From Oceanicella actignis (GTDB lineage: Bacteria; Pseudomonadota; Alphaproteobacteria; Rhodobacterales; Rhodobacteraceae), in NCBI RefSeq assembly GCF_008124525.1, contig NZ_VNHJ01000008.1, positions 1-64,000 on the forward strand: 64,000 bases of DNA, in the 5' to 3' direction. The translations under genes and the position numbers were made by a program. The stretch's first letter is position 1. Each line of letters starts with the position of its first letter. Below, in pieces: positions 63,397 to 64,000 of this stretch. Below the pieces are notes generated by a model. The model had not been told where the DNA came from, ran no database searches, and was given only the letters and a program-made list of their open reading frames with translations.

Positions 63397-64000
63397 ATGG
63401 AACCGAACAGCTCGAGCGACGCCCTGCGCGCCCTGTCGCGCCGCGCGCCGCGCTACACCAGCTACCCCACCGCGCCGCATTTCACCGACGCCGTGGGCCC
63501 GCAGGACGCCGCGCGCTGGCTGGCCGCGCTGCCGGACGAGCCGGTCTCGCTTTACCTGCACATCCCCTTTTGCGACACGCTGTGCTGGTTCTGCGCGTGT
63601 CGCACGCAAGGGGCGACGCGCCACGCCCCCGTCGCCCGGTATCTGGAGCACCTGACCGCCGAGGCGGCGCATCTGGCGCGCCTTGCGCCGGGGCGGCTGC
63701 GGGCGGCGCGGATGCATTGGGGCGGCGGCTCGCCCACCGTGCTGACGCCGGACGAGATCGAATCGCTGGCCGCCGCGCTGCGCGCGGCCTTCGAGCTGAC
63801 CGACGACGCCGAGATCGCGGTCGAGATCGACCCGCGCGACATGACGCCCGAGCGCCTCGACGCCTTCGCGCGAATCGGGCTCAACCGCGCCTCGATCGGC
63901 GTGCAGGATTTCGACCCCGTCGTGCAGAAGGCCATCAACCGCATGCAGGGCTGGGAGATGACGCGCGACGTCATCGAGGGCCTGCGCGCGCGGGGGGTGC
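63397..64000 (+). CDS. hemN: oxygen-independent coproporphyrinogen III oxidase (5' part)
   Basis: Radical-SAM enzyme of anaerobic haem synthesis, cut by the window end after about 201 residues. It starts MEPNSSSDALRALSRRAPRYTSYPTAPHF. The radical-SAM cysteine motif CDTLCWFCAC (CxxxCxxC plus the fourth Cys) follows LYLHIPFC, as in HemN. WGGGSPTVLTPDEI and FARIGLNRASIGVQDFDPVVQKAINRMQ are further HemN signatures. Start ATG 63397 has GGCGAGG upstream. The upstream FNR box implies FnrL control. Confidence 0.95.
   Translation, partial: MEPNSSSDALRALSRRAPRYTSYPTAPHFTDAVGPQDAARWLAALPDEPVSLYLHIPFCDTLCWFCACRTQGATRHAPVARYLEHLTAEAAHLARLAPGRLRAARMHWGGGSPTVLTPDEIESLAAALRAAFELTDDAEIAVEIDPRDMTPERLDAFARIGLNRASIGVQDFDPVVQKAINRMQGWEMTRDVIEGLRARGV

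Overview
The window is a contiguous, very GC-rich (roughly 70% or more) chromosomal segment of an alphaproteobacterium, most likely a member of the Rhodobacterales (Rhodobacteraceae sensu lato). Grounds for this are the 16S rRNA 5' end at the left edge, the ChvI/ChvG-HPrK-RapZ-EIIA-HPr block, the pha genes, the split aa3 oxidase assembly operon (ctaC-ctaB-small ORF-ctaG-ctaE-DUF983-SURF1), the fnrL/hemN/ccoNOQP/ccoGHIS respiratory block, a DUF3035 lipoprotein, a DUF6324-like small protein, and a tRNA-His lacking G-1. Genes are tightly packed with many ATGA overlaps. I see no IS element, prophage, integrase or CRISPR array, so this reads as core chromosome rather than an island.

Layout: 1-510 holds the 5' end of an rRNA operon transcribed leftward, with its promoter and boxA. 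510-2200 carries two glycosyltransferase-like genes of uncertain role. 2281-9969 carries clpB (with a heat-shock promoter), pyrF, dinB, a probable MmgR/alpha-r8-type small RNA, hutG-like and pckA. 10266-14934 is the envelope/carbon signalling block chvI-chvG-hprK-rapZ-EIIA-HPr. Then come tag (with an SOS box), an EAL phosphodiesterase, phaR and the PHB genes phaC (frameshifted)-phaA-phaB. 21394-30377 carries a DMT exporter, a YdcH-like protein, an M20 amidohydrolase, an RNA/DNA methyltransferase, a DUF2007 protein, polyprenyl synthase, ispE, a TPR protein, lspA and a DUF3035 lipoprotein. 30720-36380 carries a catalytic/non-catalytic M16 peptidase pair, mutL and a second DMT exporter. 36932-40591 carries preA-preT (reductive pyrimidine catabolism) with a perfect palindromic operator, mmcB, a DUF6324-like gene and tRNA-His. 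40625-45860 carries a P460-like cytochrome and the aa3 oxidase subunit/assembly operon. 46069-54216 carries tldD, two small membrane proteins (one with tandem 9-residue repeats), gshA, rsmE, ubiA and a CAP-RTX secreted protein. 54230-64000 carries ccoS-ccoI-ccoH-ccoG, ccoP-Q-O-N, fnrL and the start of hemN, with three FNR-type boxes.

The most informative features are regulatory or decay signals: an alphaproteobacterial LexA box shared by tag and an EAL gene, the small RNA between dinB and hutG, FNR boxes tying the cbb3 oxidase to fnrL and hemN, a sigma-32-type promoter for clpB, a frameshift in phaC, and loss of the Walker A lysine in RapZ. Several genes converge on respiration and quinone supply: polyprenyl synthase, ubiA, ctaB and both terminal oxidases. 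No wholly new system is obvious; the best candidates for undescribed biology are the repeat-bearing membrane protein pair (47511-48889), the CAP-RTX exoprotein and the SOS-linked c-di-GMP phosphodiesterase.
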